A stretch of 64,000 nucleotides of DNA from Anaerocolumna sp. AGMB13025 (GCF_029689925.1 NZ_CP121445.1:182001-246000); one strand, 5' to 3'. Positions 8,299 through 17,069 are shown, counted from the stretch's first letter. Notes: generated from the letters alone by a model not told the origin. Program-made: numbers and translations.

Positions 8299-8327
8299 AT
8301 TATATACCATATAATGGACATGAGCAA
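8299..8327 (-). promoter_or_regulatory. Sigma-A type promoter of the RiPP operon
   Basis: The minus strand shows TTGCTC (8327-8322), a 17-nt spacer and a perfect TATAAT (8304-8299). The predicted 5' UTR of about 55 nt contains an 8-bp hairpin TATAGTGT/ACACTATA closing a TTCGT loop, then the AGGAGG of the precursor gene. Confidence 0.7.
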
Positions 8328-8523
8328 CCATATTTATACAAAATTTACCAATTGATTCTACGGTTGAATTGACACTGTAATTCGCTGACAAAATCTAATA
8401 AAATCCAAACTTAACCATAATTTTTAGAAAGCAAGTAAATGAAATAAAAAAGAAGTAGAGTTTCTATAAACCCAAGATTTCAGGATCCATGTAAAGAAAA
8501 TAATACATATAAAAAATTGAAAA

Positions 8524-9138
8524 CTATTCATTTATATCATGGAATAACATTACAATTATACGAATAGCAAGGGTTTTTGCCGAATCCAATTCTTCTTGCG
8601 GTCTTGCATTATGAATAGAATCATGGCTTACCTGTTCCACGATACCATAACTAATTCTTATTTTTTCGAGCAGATTGGTTTTAGAAAATCCCCCAGCCGT
8701 CAATAATTCATAAAGCTTTGTTAATATAGAATCTTCAAAATCATGAAATAAAATATATATATCTTTTTCAAGCAGAGACAATGCCATAAACTCATTATGG
8801 GCTTCCACATTCATTACATGGGATGAAATGACAATGTCAATTAAGTTTTTTATCATGTCAGACAGATTATCCTGGCTTATCGGGTTGTCAAACAAGGGCA
8901 GGAACTGCTCAGAAAGAGAAGCAAGATAGGACTTGACAACTTCTAAGAGGATGTCTTTTTTATCTTGAAAATAACTATATACGATACCCGTTGAAATACC
9001 AGCCTCTTTGGCAATTTCCGCTGTATTGGTTTTGTAGTAACCTTTATCACAAAAAAGCTTGTAACTTGTTCTTATAATACGTTGTTTTTTCTCAATTGAA
9101 CGCTTTTGCCTTGGTTCCCTGATTTCCAGTTTTGCCAT
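8524..9138 (-). CDS. TetR/AcrR family transcriptional regulator
   Basis: A 204-residue repressor-type protein. The N-terminal helix-turn-helix (about residues 15-60: KKQRIIRTSYKLFCDKGYYKTNTAEIAKEAGISTGIVYSYFQDK) is a clear TetR domain. The C-terminal 140 residues are the variable ligand-binding and dimerisation region. It is divergent from a small membrane-protein gene whose promoter is flanked by two identical-form palindromes, probably its operators. The ligand is unknown. Two positions in the regulatory domain carry His (HDFEDS, SHDSIHN), which is not diagnostic. Confidence 0.93.
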   Translation of the reverse strand: MAKLEIREPRQKRSIEKKQRIIRTSYKLFCDKGYYKTNTAEIAKEAGISTGIVYSYFQDKKDILLEVVKSYLASLSEQFLPLFDNPISQDNLSDMIKNLIDIVISSHVMNVEAHNEFMALSLLEKDIYILFHDFEDSILTKLYELLTAGGFSKTNLLEKIRISYGIVEQVSHDSIHNARPQEELDSAKTLAIRIIVMLFHDINE

Positions 9139-9205
9139 ATTACTTCCACCTGCCTTAGTTTTATAACCTTATTATATAATAAAAATAAGGAGTTATCAAT
9201 AAATG

Positions 9206-9219
9206 TGAAAAATATTTCA
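9206..9219. promoter_or_regulatory. Candidate TetR operator 1
   Basis: A 14-bp palindrome TGAAA-N4-TTTCA. The second copy of the same form is at 9264-9277, 58 bp away centre to centre. This copy ends 7 bp before the -35 element of the promoter at 9227-9255. Confidence 0.6.
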
Positions 9220-9226
9220 TATTATA

Positions 9227-9255
9227 TTGACAACCACCACCGAAAAGAATATGAT
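9227..9255 (+). promoter_or_regulatory. Consensus promoter of the small membrane-protein gene
   Basis: A perfect TTGACA (9227-9232), a 17-bp spacer and TATGAT (9250-9255). It is bracketed by the two TGAAA-N4-TTTCA palindromes, so a bound repressor would block both ends. The promoter should be strong when derepressed. Confidence 0.75.
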
Positions 9256-9263
9256 ATGAAATA

Positions 9264-9277
9264 TGAAATTAGTTTCA
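9264..9277. promoter_or_regulatory. Candidate TetR operator 2
   Basis: The palindrome TGAAATTAGTTTCA overlaps the expected transcription start of the 9320 gene (about 9262). It has the same arms as the copy at 9206-9219. Confidence 0.6.
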
Positions 9278-9319
9278 TGTTTATACTTGAATAGGCAAAT
9301 AGAAGGGAGTTAGGTTACT

Positions 9320-9733
9320 ATGAAAAAAAACAGAACAGGTATTACAATGAAGCACTATAAATTTTATCTCACCTTCATGCTTCTTGCTTGCGGAGGCGCA
9401 TTTATCTGGCAATTCTTTATACCAAACTTAAGCGGGCAATTTACAAGCTGGGGAAATAATATGGGCTGGCAGCGCGAAATAGCCTTATGGAACATAGGTA
9501 TTATCACAGCAATTATTGTGGCACTCATAAAAGAGAACCTGGAATATATGAAAATACTAACCATCCAATCCACTGTTCTTTGCTGGCTGTTAGGACTTAA
9601 CCATCTCATTTCCTTATTACTGGATTTTTCTTTAGGCTATATTATACATGTTATGGGAATTTTTGAGGTTTTGCTTCTAGGCGGTATCTGGGGTACAATT
9701 TTACTATGTAAATCTATTAAGGTAACGAAATAA
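9320..9733 (+). CDS. Small four-helix membrane protein of unknown function
   Basis: A 137-residue hydrophobic protein with about four membrane segments (residues roughly 12-32, 50-66, 74-96 and 100-130). A GAAGGGAG site precedes the ATG. I do not recognise the family. The divergent TetR gene and the operator-flanked promoter suggest that it is the main target of that regulator. A role in resistance or membrane adaptation would fit TetR practice, but nothing in the sequence shows it. An internal ATG at codon 10 (MKHYKFY) is an alternative start. Confidence 0.75.
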   Translation: MKKNRTGITMKHYKFYLTFMLLACGGAFIWQFFIPNLSGQFTSWGNNMGWQREIALWNIGIITAIIVALIKENLEYMKILTIQSTVLCWLLGLNHLISLLLDFSLGYIIHVMGIFEVLLLGGIWGTILLCKSIKVTK

Positions 9734-9734
9734 G

Positions 9735-10631
9735 TTACGTACTTTTGTTAAAACGATAGTTTCGAGGACTTTTACCAATAATGGCTTTAAACTGTTTGGT
9801 GAAATAGCTGGGGCTTCCAAACCCACAGTGTATCGCTATTTCAGTGATTGGTAAATTAGTAGTGCGAAGCAGTTTGGCAGCAGCGGCAATTCGATAATTC
9901 ATTAAGTAGTTCATCGGAGTAGTATGTAAAGTGGCAGAGAACGAGCGTTGACATTCTCTAACACTTATTCCGGCAGAATCGGCCAGTTGTGTAACTGTAA
10001 TGGAATCAGAATAATGAAGCTCTAACCATGTGAGCATATCCTTTAATCGTAATTCCTGCTGTGAATTGTGGGGTGTCTGTAAGTAATTTTGATTGCTTTT
10101 CAAGGTAAGAAGGATGTGTGATAAAGATTCTCTAACAATGAATTCGTAACCTTCTTGTTCCATGGCACAAGCCTGGTAGGCATTTTCAAATAATAAAAAG
10201 ATATCTGAGCTGGAATCACGATTGCCTTGATACAGGGCCCTTATTGGAGAAGCATGTTCTATAAAAGGCCGGACGTACAACAGATCAAAAGCACTGCCGG
10301 GTGCACCGGCTATAATGACCGGATCAAATACAATGGAATGAAAACGGCATGGCCTTTCGGTCAAGGCATAGATTCCATGAAGAACATTGGAATTCACAAA
10401 GTAACCATCGCCAGAATGAAGTTCAAACTCTCCATTCACTGTTGTGATGCGGACTTTGCCTTCGTCAAGAACAAATAGTTCCATTTCACGATGCCAGTGT
10501 GACGGCAGATTTTTTGTGACATATTGATGAATATCACCAGTATATGCGGAACATGGAAAGAAAACGGTTCCTCGTTCGATCGTTTCTTCTTTCTGTTCAT
10601 TCAGGGAAATATCATAGGTTGTTGAAAGCAT
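9735..10631 (-). CDS. AraC family transcriptional regulator with cupin sensor domain
   Basis: A 298-residue regulator. The N-terminal half is a cupin fold (LPSHWHREMELFVLDEGKVRI, GDGYFVNSNVLHGIY) with His residues that bind a small ligand or metal in relatives. The C-terminal 100 residues carry two helix-turn-helix motifs (ITVTQLADSAGISVRECQRSF and LPITEIAIHCGFGSPSYFTKQFK) ending in the typical GKSPRNYR. Such proteins usually control sugar or glycoside utilisation genes. The convergent neighbour ends 2 nt away, and the divergent HAD phosphatase gene begins 118 nt from its start and could be a target. Confidence 0.9.
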   Translation of the reverse strand: MLSTTYDISLNEQKEETIERGTVFFPCSAYTGDIHQYVTKNLPSHWHREMELFVLDEGKVRITTVNGEFELHSGDGYFVNSNVLHGIYALTERPCRFHSIVFDPVIIAGAPGSAFDLLYVRPFIEHASPIRALYQGNRDSSSDIFLLFENAYQACAMEQEGYEFIVRESLSHILLTLKSNQNYLQTPHNSQQELRLKDMLTWLELHYSDSITVTQLADSAGISVRECQRSFSATLHTTPMNYLMNYRIAAAAKLLRTTNLPITEIAIHCGFGSPSYFTKQFKAIIGKSPRNYRFNKST

Positions 10632-10748
10632 ACGTTACTCCTTGCAGATTGTCGTTATAATTATAGTTTATGGCGTATATTAGAAAGAATCAAGCAAAAA
10701 TATGCGTTATAATTATAAAATGATAAGACGGAAAGGATAGGTGAGAAT

Positions 10749-11366
10749 ATGGCATTGAAATATTTTATTTTTGACTTAGATGGGACCTTAATTGATACGG
10801 AGCAGGCCATTTTAAAGACATGGCAGCAAACCCTGAACGAATATGGATACACTTATTTGATTGACGAAATTAGATGTGTTTTAGGAGTGACGACAGAAAT
10901 AGGATTAAAGAAGTTAGGTGTTATTGTTGATAACGATTACACAAACAAATGGCAGGTTAACTACTCGAAACATGCGAAGGAAACCGGCTATTTTGAGGGA
11001 ACTAAGGAAATGCTTCTGCATTTGAAAGAGAAGGGCTGTTCTGTCGGAGCTGTCTCATCACGGTCAAAGAAGGAGTATGCTGACTTCTTTTCAGGATTTG
11101 GGTTTGAAACTATATTTGATAAGGTTATTTTAGAAGAAGATACCGCACAGCATAAGCCGGAGCCGGAACCATTATACAAATATATGGAATTAGTGGGAGC
11201 AAGTAAAACAGAATGCATATATATAGGCGATATGCCAAGTGATATTCAATGTGCAAATAATGCGGGTATCGTGTCAGGGTTAGTGACCTGGAACGGTGCA
11301 GGTGTTGTTTGTGAGGAAGCAAAAATGATCTTTAACTCTATTGATGATGTACTGGCTTTGGTATAA
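10749..11366 (+). CDS. HAD-superfamily phosphatase (phosphoglycolate phosphatase/phosphoglucomutase-like)
   Basis: A 205-residue HAD hydrolase. Motif I is DLDGTLIDT with the nucleophile Asp10, motif II is the Ser in AVSSRSKKE, and motif III/IV is KPEPEPLYKYME with IGDMPSDIQCANNAG. An alpha-helical cap between motifs I and II marks subclass IA, which acts on small phosphorylated metabolites. The substrate is not deducible. It starts 118 nt from the divergent AraC gene, with a GGAAAGGATAGG site upstream. A terminator at 11580-11623 follows at a distance. Confidence 0.88.
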   Translation: MALKYFIFDLDGTLIDTEQAILKTWQQTLNEYGYTYLIDEIRCVLGVTTEIGLKKLGVIVDNDYTNKWQVNYSKHAKETGYFEGTKEMLLHLKEKGCSVGAVSSRSKKEYADFFSGFGFETIFDKVILEEDTAQHKPEPEPLYKYMELVGASKTECIYIGDMPSDIQCANNAGIVSGLVTWNGAGVVCEEAKMIFNSIDDVLALV

Positions 11367-11579
11367 CATCTTCAATTAATCTTTCACACATTCTTATATG
11401 TGGCTGTATCACAGACCAGCCTAGGATATATATGGGTATAAATTATAAAAATGACTATTCAAGGAATAAAAATATGGGCTCCTGATCCGAAGGTTGTAAA
11501 GCCATCTTCAAATATATGTTACTGGGATATAAAAGATAAAAATATAAACCGGGATAGAGATATGAGAATAAAATATAAA

Positions 11580-11623
11580 AAGGTATACCGTCAAGCTTAT
11601 TAGGTGCTTCGGTATACCTTTTT
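11580..11623 (+). terminator. Rho-independent terminator
   Basis: AAGGTATACCG (11580-11590) pairs perfectly with CGGTATACCTT (11610-11620), followed by TTTTTT. It separates the HAD gene from the AtuA operon. The 200 nt between the HAD stop and this hairpin are AT-rich and hold no convincing gene. Confidence 0.85.
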
Positions 11624-11734
11624 TACTTTATAGCTTATATCTATATTACTATTGCATTTATATATTTTACTTATATTAGATAGGATGCTATTATACATAT
11701 TATACTAATTTTTATTGAAAGGAACTTTATTTTT

Positions 11735-13105
11735 ATGAATATTTGTAAAGTTTTTGTGCCTTTTGGTGCACTTGGTACAGGAATCACAGATGAGGCTTTT
11801 GCCAGAGGCATGGAACTGGGCCCAGACATTATATCTGCAGATGCGGGTTCCACAGATTCCGGTCCCTATTATTTGGGAACAGGAAAGGCGAAGTACGCAA
11901 AAGAAGCAGTAAAAAATGATATGAGGATGCTGATAATTGCCGCAAATAAGCAACCCATCCCCATTACCATAGGTACCTGCGGTACCTGTGGAGTGGATGC
12001 CTGTGTTGACGAACTGGAGGAAATCTGCAAAGAAATCTGTACAGAAGAAGGTATCTCTGCTAAAATTGCAAAAATTTATACCCAACAATCCCCTCAGGTT
12101 CTAAAGGAAAAGTATCAGGCCGGAAAAATCAAGCCATTATCTGCTGCACCTGAAATAAATGAGACCCTATTCGAGGAATGTTCCAACATCGTTGCTTTAT
12201 CCGGAGTCGAACCTTTTATTGAGGCATTAAAGGCCGGTGCCGACATTGTTTTATGCGGAAGGGCCACCGATACAGCGGTAATAGCAGCAATGCCGATTCT
12301 AAAAGGCTGTAATGAAGCAGCTGCCTGGCATGCGGCCAAAACAGCCGAATGCGGCTGTATCTGTACAACCAACCCTGCTGGAGGCGGTGTCTTTCTTACG
12401 GTGGATGAATCAGGCTTTTTAGTTGAGGCTACTGCACCCGATAGCAGCTGTTCTGTATATTCCGTATCAGCGCATCTTCTATATGAGAATTCCGATCCCT
12501 TTTATCTGGTCGAACCCGGTGTTGTGATTGACACAACACAGTCAGTCTATGAACAGCTTGATAACGGAAAGGTTTATGTTAAGAATACAAAGCTTAAAAA
12601 AACCCCCTATACCATGAAGCTGGAAGGAGCCGCTCCTGCAGGATATCAGACCATATCACTTGTTGGCATTCGAGACAGAGATATCATGAAAAATCCGGAA
12701 GCATGGATTTCATCCCTGAGAGAGTATACCGAAAAGAAACTGCTCAAGCTCGGTTTTGATCCTGCAACCTATACCTACTCATTAAAACCTTATGGCTGGA
12801 ATGCTGTATATGGAGGTGCTGTACCGGAGGACTATATCCCAAATGAAATTGGATTACTGCTGTCTGTAACAGCAAAATCACAGGAACTGGCAACAAAGGT
12901 TGCTAAAGTTTTCAATCCCTATCTGCTTCACTTCCCGGTACATAAGGATAAGCAGCTTCCTACCTTTGCATTTCCTTTTTCTCCTGCAGAGATTGAAAGA
13001 GGCAAACTTTATAAGTTCACGCTGTATCATGTCGTTGAAGTTGATAATCCACTGGAGCTTGTTCGGATGGAAATGAATGATGTTCACAGACAGGAGGTAA
13101 AATAG
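11735..13105 (+). CDS. AtuA family protein (DUF1446, acyclic terpene utilisation-like)
   Basis: A 456-residue protein of the AtuA/DUF1446 family, named for the Pseudomonas citronellol/geraniol pathway but widespread in anaerobes with unknown chemistry. The N-terminus holds the family's glycine and Asp pattern (SADAGSTDSGPYYLGTGK), and the middle holds AGADIVLCGRATDTAV. The stop lies 1 nt before the DUF4387 gene, so the two are translated together; family members often occur as this pair or fused. A GAAAGGAAC site precedes the ATG. With a CitMHS transporter and a LysR regulator nearby, degradation of an organic acid is more likely here than terpene use. That is inference. Confidence 0.85.
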   Translation: MNICKVFVPFGALGTGITDEAFARGMELGPDIISADAGSTDSGPYYLGTGKAKYAKEAVKNDMRMLIIAANKQPIPITIGTCGTCGVDACVDELEEICKEICTEEGISAKIAKIYTQQSPQVLKEKYQAGKIKPLSAAPEINETLFEECSNIVALSGVEPFIEALKAGADIVLCGRATDTAVIAAMPILKGCNEAAAWHAAKTAECGCICTTNPAGGGVFLTVDESGFLVEATAPDSSCSVYSVSAHLLYENSDPFYLVEPGVVIDTTQSVYEQLDNGKVYVKNTKLKKTPYTMKLEGAAPAGYQTISLVGIRDRDIMKNPEAWISSLREYTEKKLLKLGFDPATYTYSLKPYGWNAVYGGAVPEDYIPNEIGLLLSVTAKSQELATKVAKVFNPYLLHFPVHKDKQLPTFAFPFSPAEIERGKLYKFTLYHVVEVDNPLELVRMEMNDVHRQEVK

Positions 13106-13106
13106 T

Positions 13107-13412
13107 ATGTCAACAATAGCAAATACCGCTTCCTATGTACGATCCAAAAATGCCGGTCCTTTTTGGATCACCATTGATATTTTCTGTGAGACACAAGAGG
13201 CGTATCAAATGATAGTAGATTCGACAAAATTAACCCCGCAGGCAATTTCAAAATTATATAATGTCTCCGAGAAGGATACGAAACTTTTTTATCTGCCGGA
13301 TTTAAAAACAGTGAAAATATCCATTCCCAGATCAACCCCCCAAGGATCTGAATACGAACGTGATATGCATTCGGGACAGCAATATGTACAAATTCTAGAC
13401 TTTGAACTTTAG
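13107..13412 (+). CDS. DUF4387 protein, AtuA partner
   Basis: A 101-residue protein with the N-terminus ANTASYVRSKNAGPFWITIDIFC and a DMHSGQQYV region typical of DUF4387. In many genomes this domain is encoded right after, or fused to, an AtuA-type protein, so it is probably a subunit of the same enzyme. The gene starts 1 nt after the AtuA stop and ends 26 nt before the transporter. No catalytic motif is recognisable. Confidence 0.82.
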   Translation: MSTIANTASYVRSKNAGPFWITIDIFCETQEAYQMIVDSTKLTPQAISKLYNVSEKDTKLFYLPDLKTVKISIPRSTPQGSEYERDMHSGQQYVQILDFEL

Positions 13413-13438
13413 ATATCAATAACAAAGGAGAAGATATC

Positions 13439-14734
13439 ATGTTAGCAATTGTAGGCTTTATAATGATTGGTATTTTAATTGTAGCTTTAGTCAAATTTAA
13501 TTGTCTTCCCATCACTGTATTCTCAACCTTACCGCTAATCGCTGCACTTATTGTCGGAAGCGGTGTGTCCGGCTCAATGACAATGCTGGCGAAAGGAATT
13601 ATTCAGGTATTACCCACCGCCGCTTTATTCGTTGGATCCATTACCTATTTTGGCATAATGAATGATGTAGGGCTTTTTGACCGCCCTATATCAATGCTAT
13701 CCAAGAGGATAAAACCCAATGTTTTCAGTGTTCTGGCTATCGCCTCAAGCGTTGCCATGATCGCTCATTTAGACGGCTCCGGTGTTGCAACCCTGTTAAT
13801 TACCGTCCCTGCATTCCTTCCCATTGTGAAAGGTTTAAAAATCCGTGTGATGCCTTTTAGTTTTATTGTCACCATGTGTATTGGGGTCATGAACTTTTTA
13901 CCCTGGGGCGGTCCCATCGGCCGTGCAGCCACCGTCGTTGGAAGTGATGCGGTAACCTTATGGAAGACCGTTCTTCCGGTCCAGATATTTGGTATCCTCC
14001 TGGTATATGTCGCCTGTTTTCTTATTTCCAGGCAGGAAGTAAGAAAAGGTTACTTTGTATATCAGCCGGATGTACGTGTAAGTTTACGTGAGCTTTCACA
14101 GGAAGAGCTTGAATTGCGCCGTCCAAAGCTATTCTGGTTTAATTTGCTCCTCACTGTAATGATACTTGTCATGCTCTTTATCGGTATCCCTGCGTTTATC
14201 CCGTTCCTGATGGGAATCGGTCTTGCACTTCCGGTCAATTACGGAAAAGGTGGAGAAAAAGCACAGAGTGCACGTATTAAGGCTCATGCCAAAAATGTAC
14301 TTCCAATGATCATTACCATCATTGGTGCCGGTATGCTCCTTGGCGTCATCACTGATACCGGTATGGTGAATGCCATGGCAAAGGCTATTGTTGGAGTTAT
14401 CCCCAAGGCATTAGGTCCGTTTATCCATATTATCATGGGAATTCTTGCGGTTCCTCTGTCCCTGGTATTTGACCCTGACACTTTGAATTACGGTATCCTT
14501 CCAGTAATCTCAGCTATGGGACAAGCCTATGGTATTACACCTACTCAGTCCGCTCTTGCAATTGCAATTGGTCATAATATGGGTGTCGGTTTATGTATGA
14601 CGAGTGCTTCCGTTTATTTTGGCTTAGGTATGTTTGGCCTTGAATATAAAGAAGCCTTCAAATATAGCTTTGTTAAATCCTTACTCTTTTGTGCCGCTTT
14701 AATTATCTTCGGGGCAATCATTGGGGTGCTTTAA
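13439..14734 (+). CDS. CitMHS family citrate/organic acid transporter
   Basis: A 431-residue integral membrane protein with about 11-12 hydrophobic segments. The pattern (LAIVGFIMIGILIVALVKFNCLP, HLDGSGVATLLITVPAFLP, NFLPWGGPIGRAATV, FDPDTLNYGILPV) is that of the CitMHS family, which imports citrate or related acids, often with a divalent metal, by proton or cation symport. It is the third gene of the AtuA operon, 26 nt after DUF4387, with an AAAGGAGAAG site. It is the best clue that the operon handles a carboxylate. A strong terminator follows. Confidence 0.87.
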   Translation: MLAIVGFIMIGILIVALVKFNCLPITVFSTLPLIAALIVGSGVSGSMTMLAKGIIQVLPTAALFVGSITYFGIMNDVGLFDRPISMLSKRIKPNVFSVLAIASSVAMIAHLDGSGVATLLITVPAFLPIVKGLKIRVMPFSFIVTMCIGVMNFLPWGGPIGRAATVVGSDAVTLWKTVLPVQIFGILLVYVACFLISRQEVRKGYFVYQPDVRVSLRELSQEELELRRPKLFWFNLLLTVMILVMLFIGIPAFIPFLMGIGLALPVNYGKGGEKAQSARIKAHAKNVLPMIITIIGAGMLLGVITDTGMVNAMAKAIVGVIPKALGPFIHIIMGILAVPLSLVFDPDTLNYGILPVISAMGQAYGITPTQSALAIAIGHNMGVGLCMTSASVYFGLGMFGLEYKEAFKYSFVKSLLFCAALIIFGAIIGVL

Positions 14735-14743
14735 CAAGAAATA

Positions 14744-14790
14744 ATACAAACAGCTTTGATTTATTCATCTCTCAAAGCTGTTTGTATTTG
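14744..14790 (+). terminator. Terminator of the AtuA operon
   Basis: A perfect 16-bp stem, 14744-14759 with 14772-14787, around a 12-nt loop, ten bases after the transporter stop. The T-run after it is weak (TTTG is inside the stem end). Confidence 0.75.
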
Positions 14791-14840
14791 AATCTCCTGC
14801 TCTCTCCGTGGTATAATAAACAAAAGGAGGAATATTTACA

Positions 14841-15761
14841 ATGGATATCAGAGAATATACTTATATACTTTCCATTATAAATCATGGAAGCTATTCTAAG
14901 GCTGCTAAAGCTCTTTTTATTTCCCAGCCGTCCCTAAGTATCTATATCAGAAATCTGGAAAAACGTCTGAATATAACCTTCTTCGAAGACAGAAAGCTGA
15001 CACTGACACAAGAGGGCAAAGTGTACATCGACTATGCACAGAAAATCGTGCAATTAAACAATGACCTCCAGTATCAGTTAAAGCATATGGCTAGATTCAA
15101 AAACAGCCTGGTAAGAATAGGCATTACTGTTACCAGAGGTTCTTACATACTCCCTAAGCTTTTTCCTTTGTTACTTAAGGAACATCCGGATATCCAGATT
15201 AAAATCACAGAAGCCATCTCAGAGGAACTAGAAAATATGGTTCTGGAAGGTGAACTTGATTTTATCATAGTCAATTATCCCTTTAAAGAACATGCGCTGG
15301 ATTATATAAAATTATATGATGAAGAAATCGTCATTGCCGTGTCCCCAGATAATCCAATCCTTCAAAAAGCCCGTCCTGCAGAAGGAGCGAAACATCTATG
15401 GATTGATATCCGCGAACTGGAAGAGGAGCCCTTCATTTTGTTAAAATACGGGCAAAAAATGAGGCAAATAGCAGATTCCCTCTTTCAGGACGCAGGCTAT
15501 TCCCCTCATATCATACTAGAAACCAGCAGCGCGGTAACTGCGTTTCATTTATCCTGCACCGGTGTTGGTGCAACAATTCTCATCGATACTTTTTTGAATT
15601 TATCGGAAGTTAAATCTCTGCCCGAATTATTGTCTGTTGGAAATCCGCGGCTAAATAGAGAACTGGTACTTGCTTATGCACCAAACCGTCGTATTTCACC
15701 AGCTGCCAGAACTGTAATCGATACCATTCAAAGATATATCAGTACAATTAACCTGTCATAA
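14841..15761 (+). CDS. LysR family transcriptional regulator
   Basis: A 306-residue regulator with an N-terminal winged helix (about residues 1-60: YTYILSIINHGSYSKAAKALFISQPSLSIYIRNLEKRL) and a C-terminal periplasmic-binding-like effector domain. An AAAGGAGG site precedes the ATG. It follows the AtuA/CitMHS operon in the same direction after a terminator, so it has its own promoter and probably controls that operon in response to the carboxylate or a product. LysR genes are more often divergent from targets, so the link is inferred from adjacency only. Confidence 0.93.
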   Translation: MDIREYTYILSIINHGSYSKAAKALFISQPSLSIYIRNLEKRLNITFFEDRKLTLTQEGKVYIDYAQKIVQLNNDLQYQLKHMARFKNSLVRIGITVTRGSYILPKLFPLLLKEHPDIQIKITEAISEELENMVLEGELDFIIVNYPFKEHALDYIKLYDEEIVIAVSPDNPILQKARPAEGAKHLWIDIRELEEEPFILLKYGQKMRQIADSLFQDAGYSPHIILETSSAVTAFHLSCTGVGATILIDTFLNLSEVKSLPELLSVGNPRLNRELVLAYAPNRRISPAARTVIDTIQRYISTINLS

Positions 15762-15811
15762 GAGTTTGCAATTGCTGCCATCACTAGATTCCTGTATTAT
15801 CCCAAGTTCTG

Positions 15812-15856
15812 GAACCTAGGGGACAACCTCACGGTAAAGTAAACCAACCTAGGTTC
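15812..15856. repeat. Inverted repeat between convergent genes
   Basis: GAACCTAGG (15812-15820) pairs with CCTAGGTTC (15848-15856), with partial pairing outside. It lies between the LysR stop and the end of the minus-strand gene at 15939. It may be a weak bidirectional terminator. Confidence 0.45.
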
Positions 15857-15938
15857 TATAACCTATATTTTGCAACAGCCCCATCGTATCGTATTAATAC
15901 AACTATTAACCTATGTATTTAACGCAGTGCCAGAAAAT

Positions 15939-16769
15939 TTATTCCGATGGCCATTTGTTGATTTCGCTAACTTTCAGAACCGGAAGCTTTGCATCCTTAA
16001 GGGTTTGAGCATATTGAAAAGCCTTTTGTACCTTCTCTTCTTCTCCATCAATGGCAATAACCACGGAACCCTCTGCCCCTCCTAATCCTCCAGCTGAAAT
16101 AATTTGAGCTTTTGCGCCGAAAAGAATGTCTATGGCATCTATTTCGTCTATTTTTTGACCATCCACTGGAAAGACCCCACAAGGCAAGCCCATGGACAGC
16201 TCTGCTTTACGGTTGACATAATGGCACACCTCTTTCATTGAACCGGGGATCAGCTTTTCATATCCGACCGGAAAAAGGATATGAAAATTCTTTTGCCGCT
16301 GTGCCGTCAATACACGGCCGATCGTTCCGCCGCCACCCGCCGGATTCGCGAATAACACTCCCACATTTCCCTGGGCATCCACGGCATTCACTCCTTTGAT
16401 GTAGACATCATTTTCTCCCATTTGATTGAGGATATCACCCAAAGCAGCGGCATCCTGCAGCACACCCTGATGGAAAAACCATGCTTGTCTTGATACCTTA
16501 CGGGGATCATGTGCCCCAGGTCCTCTCGCCAGTATCATTTCTGATGCTTCACGAGAACCTGTAAGACCGCTGGGAGCAATCACTCCACACACCCACAACC
16601 CTTCCGGAGGTTTTCCTACCAGTTCTTCATACATAAAGTAGGTACTGCTGCTGGGATGCAATACAAGAATTCCCTCTTTCAGAGCGTTCTGCACGATGGG
16701 AAGCTGTAATACCGCATGTGAGATCAGCTTTTTTGATTCTGTAGGGGTAAGTACAATCTGAGCCTGCAT
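15939..16769 (-). CDS. Conserved protein of unknown function, glycine-rich
   Basis: A 276-residue soluble protein. I do not recognise a named family, though the pattern looks conserved. Visible features are the N-terminal LTPTESKKLISHAVLQLP, an IKGVNAVDAQGNVGVLFANPAGGGGTIGR stretch, FPVGYEKLIPGS, and a C-terminal ISAGGLGGAEGSVVIAIDG. The two glycine-rich turns suggest a nucleotide- or CoA-binding fold, perhaps like CoA-transferase or dinucleotide folds; this is a guess. AAGGA precedes the ATG. It is convergent with the LysR gene and could belong to the same metabolic island. Confidence 0.7.
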   Translation of the reverse strand: MQAQIVLTPTESKKLISHAVLQLPIVQNALKEGILVLHPSSSTYFMYEELVGKPPEGLWVCGVIAPSGLTGSREASEMILARGPGAHDPRKVSRQAWFFHQGVLQDAAALGDILNQMGENDVYIKGVNAVDAQGNVGVLFANPAGGGGTIGRVLTAQRQKNFHILFPVGYEKLIPGSMKEVCHYVNRKAELSMGLPCGVFPVDGQKIDEIDAIDILFGAKAQIISAGGLGGAEGSVVIAIDGEEEKVQKAFQYAQTLKDAKLPVLKVSEINKWPSE

Positions 16770-17069
16770 ATTTTCCTTATATGATATTTATAGAGCTATA
16801 TATCATATTTTCCTTTCTATTAAGTTTTATGAATTATCAATACATGGACTAAAGATTTGTTTTTTGTAGTGTAAAGTCTTAAAGGCTGGTATTGCCACAT
16901 CTTAATCCTACCTATACAATTTGCAGAACCGCAAACGGAAAAGGCTTTCTATGGATTAAAAAAATCATCATAAAGACTTTATAAATTAACTATTCAAACT
17001 TCGTAGTTGTTTATGTAGTTGTATACTTGGTAAAATCAGCACCTAGTTAACCTAGAAAGTATTGATTAG

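Noticed and set aside
8239..8391. 81-codon version of the RiPP precursor gene
   Set aside because: It has no ribosome-binding site at its start and contains the promoter and leader hairpin of the short gene.
11451..11603. 50-codon ORF (MTIQGIKIWAPDP...) before the AtuA operon
   Set aside because: It has no ribosome-binding site and runs into the terminator hairpin.
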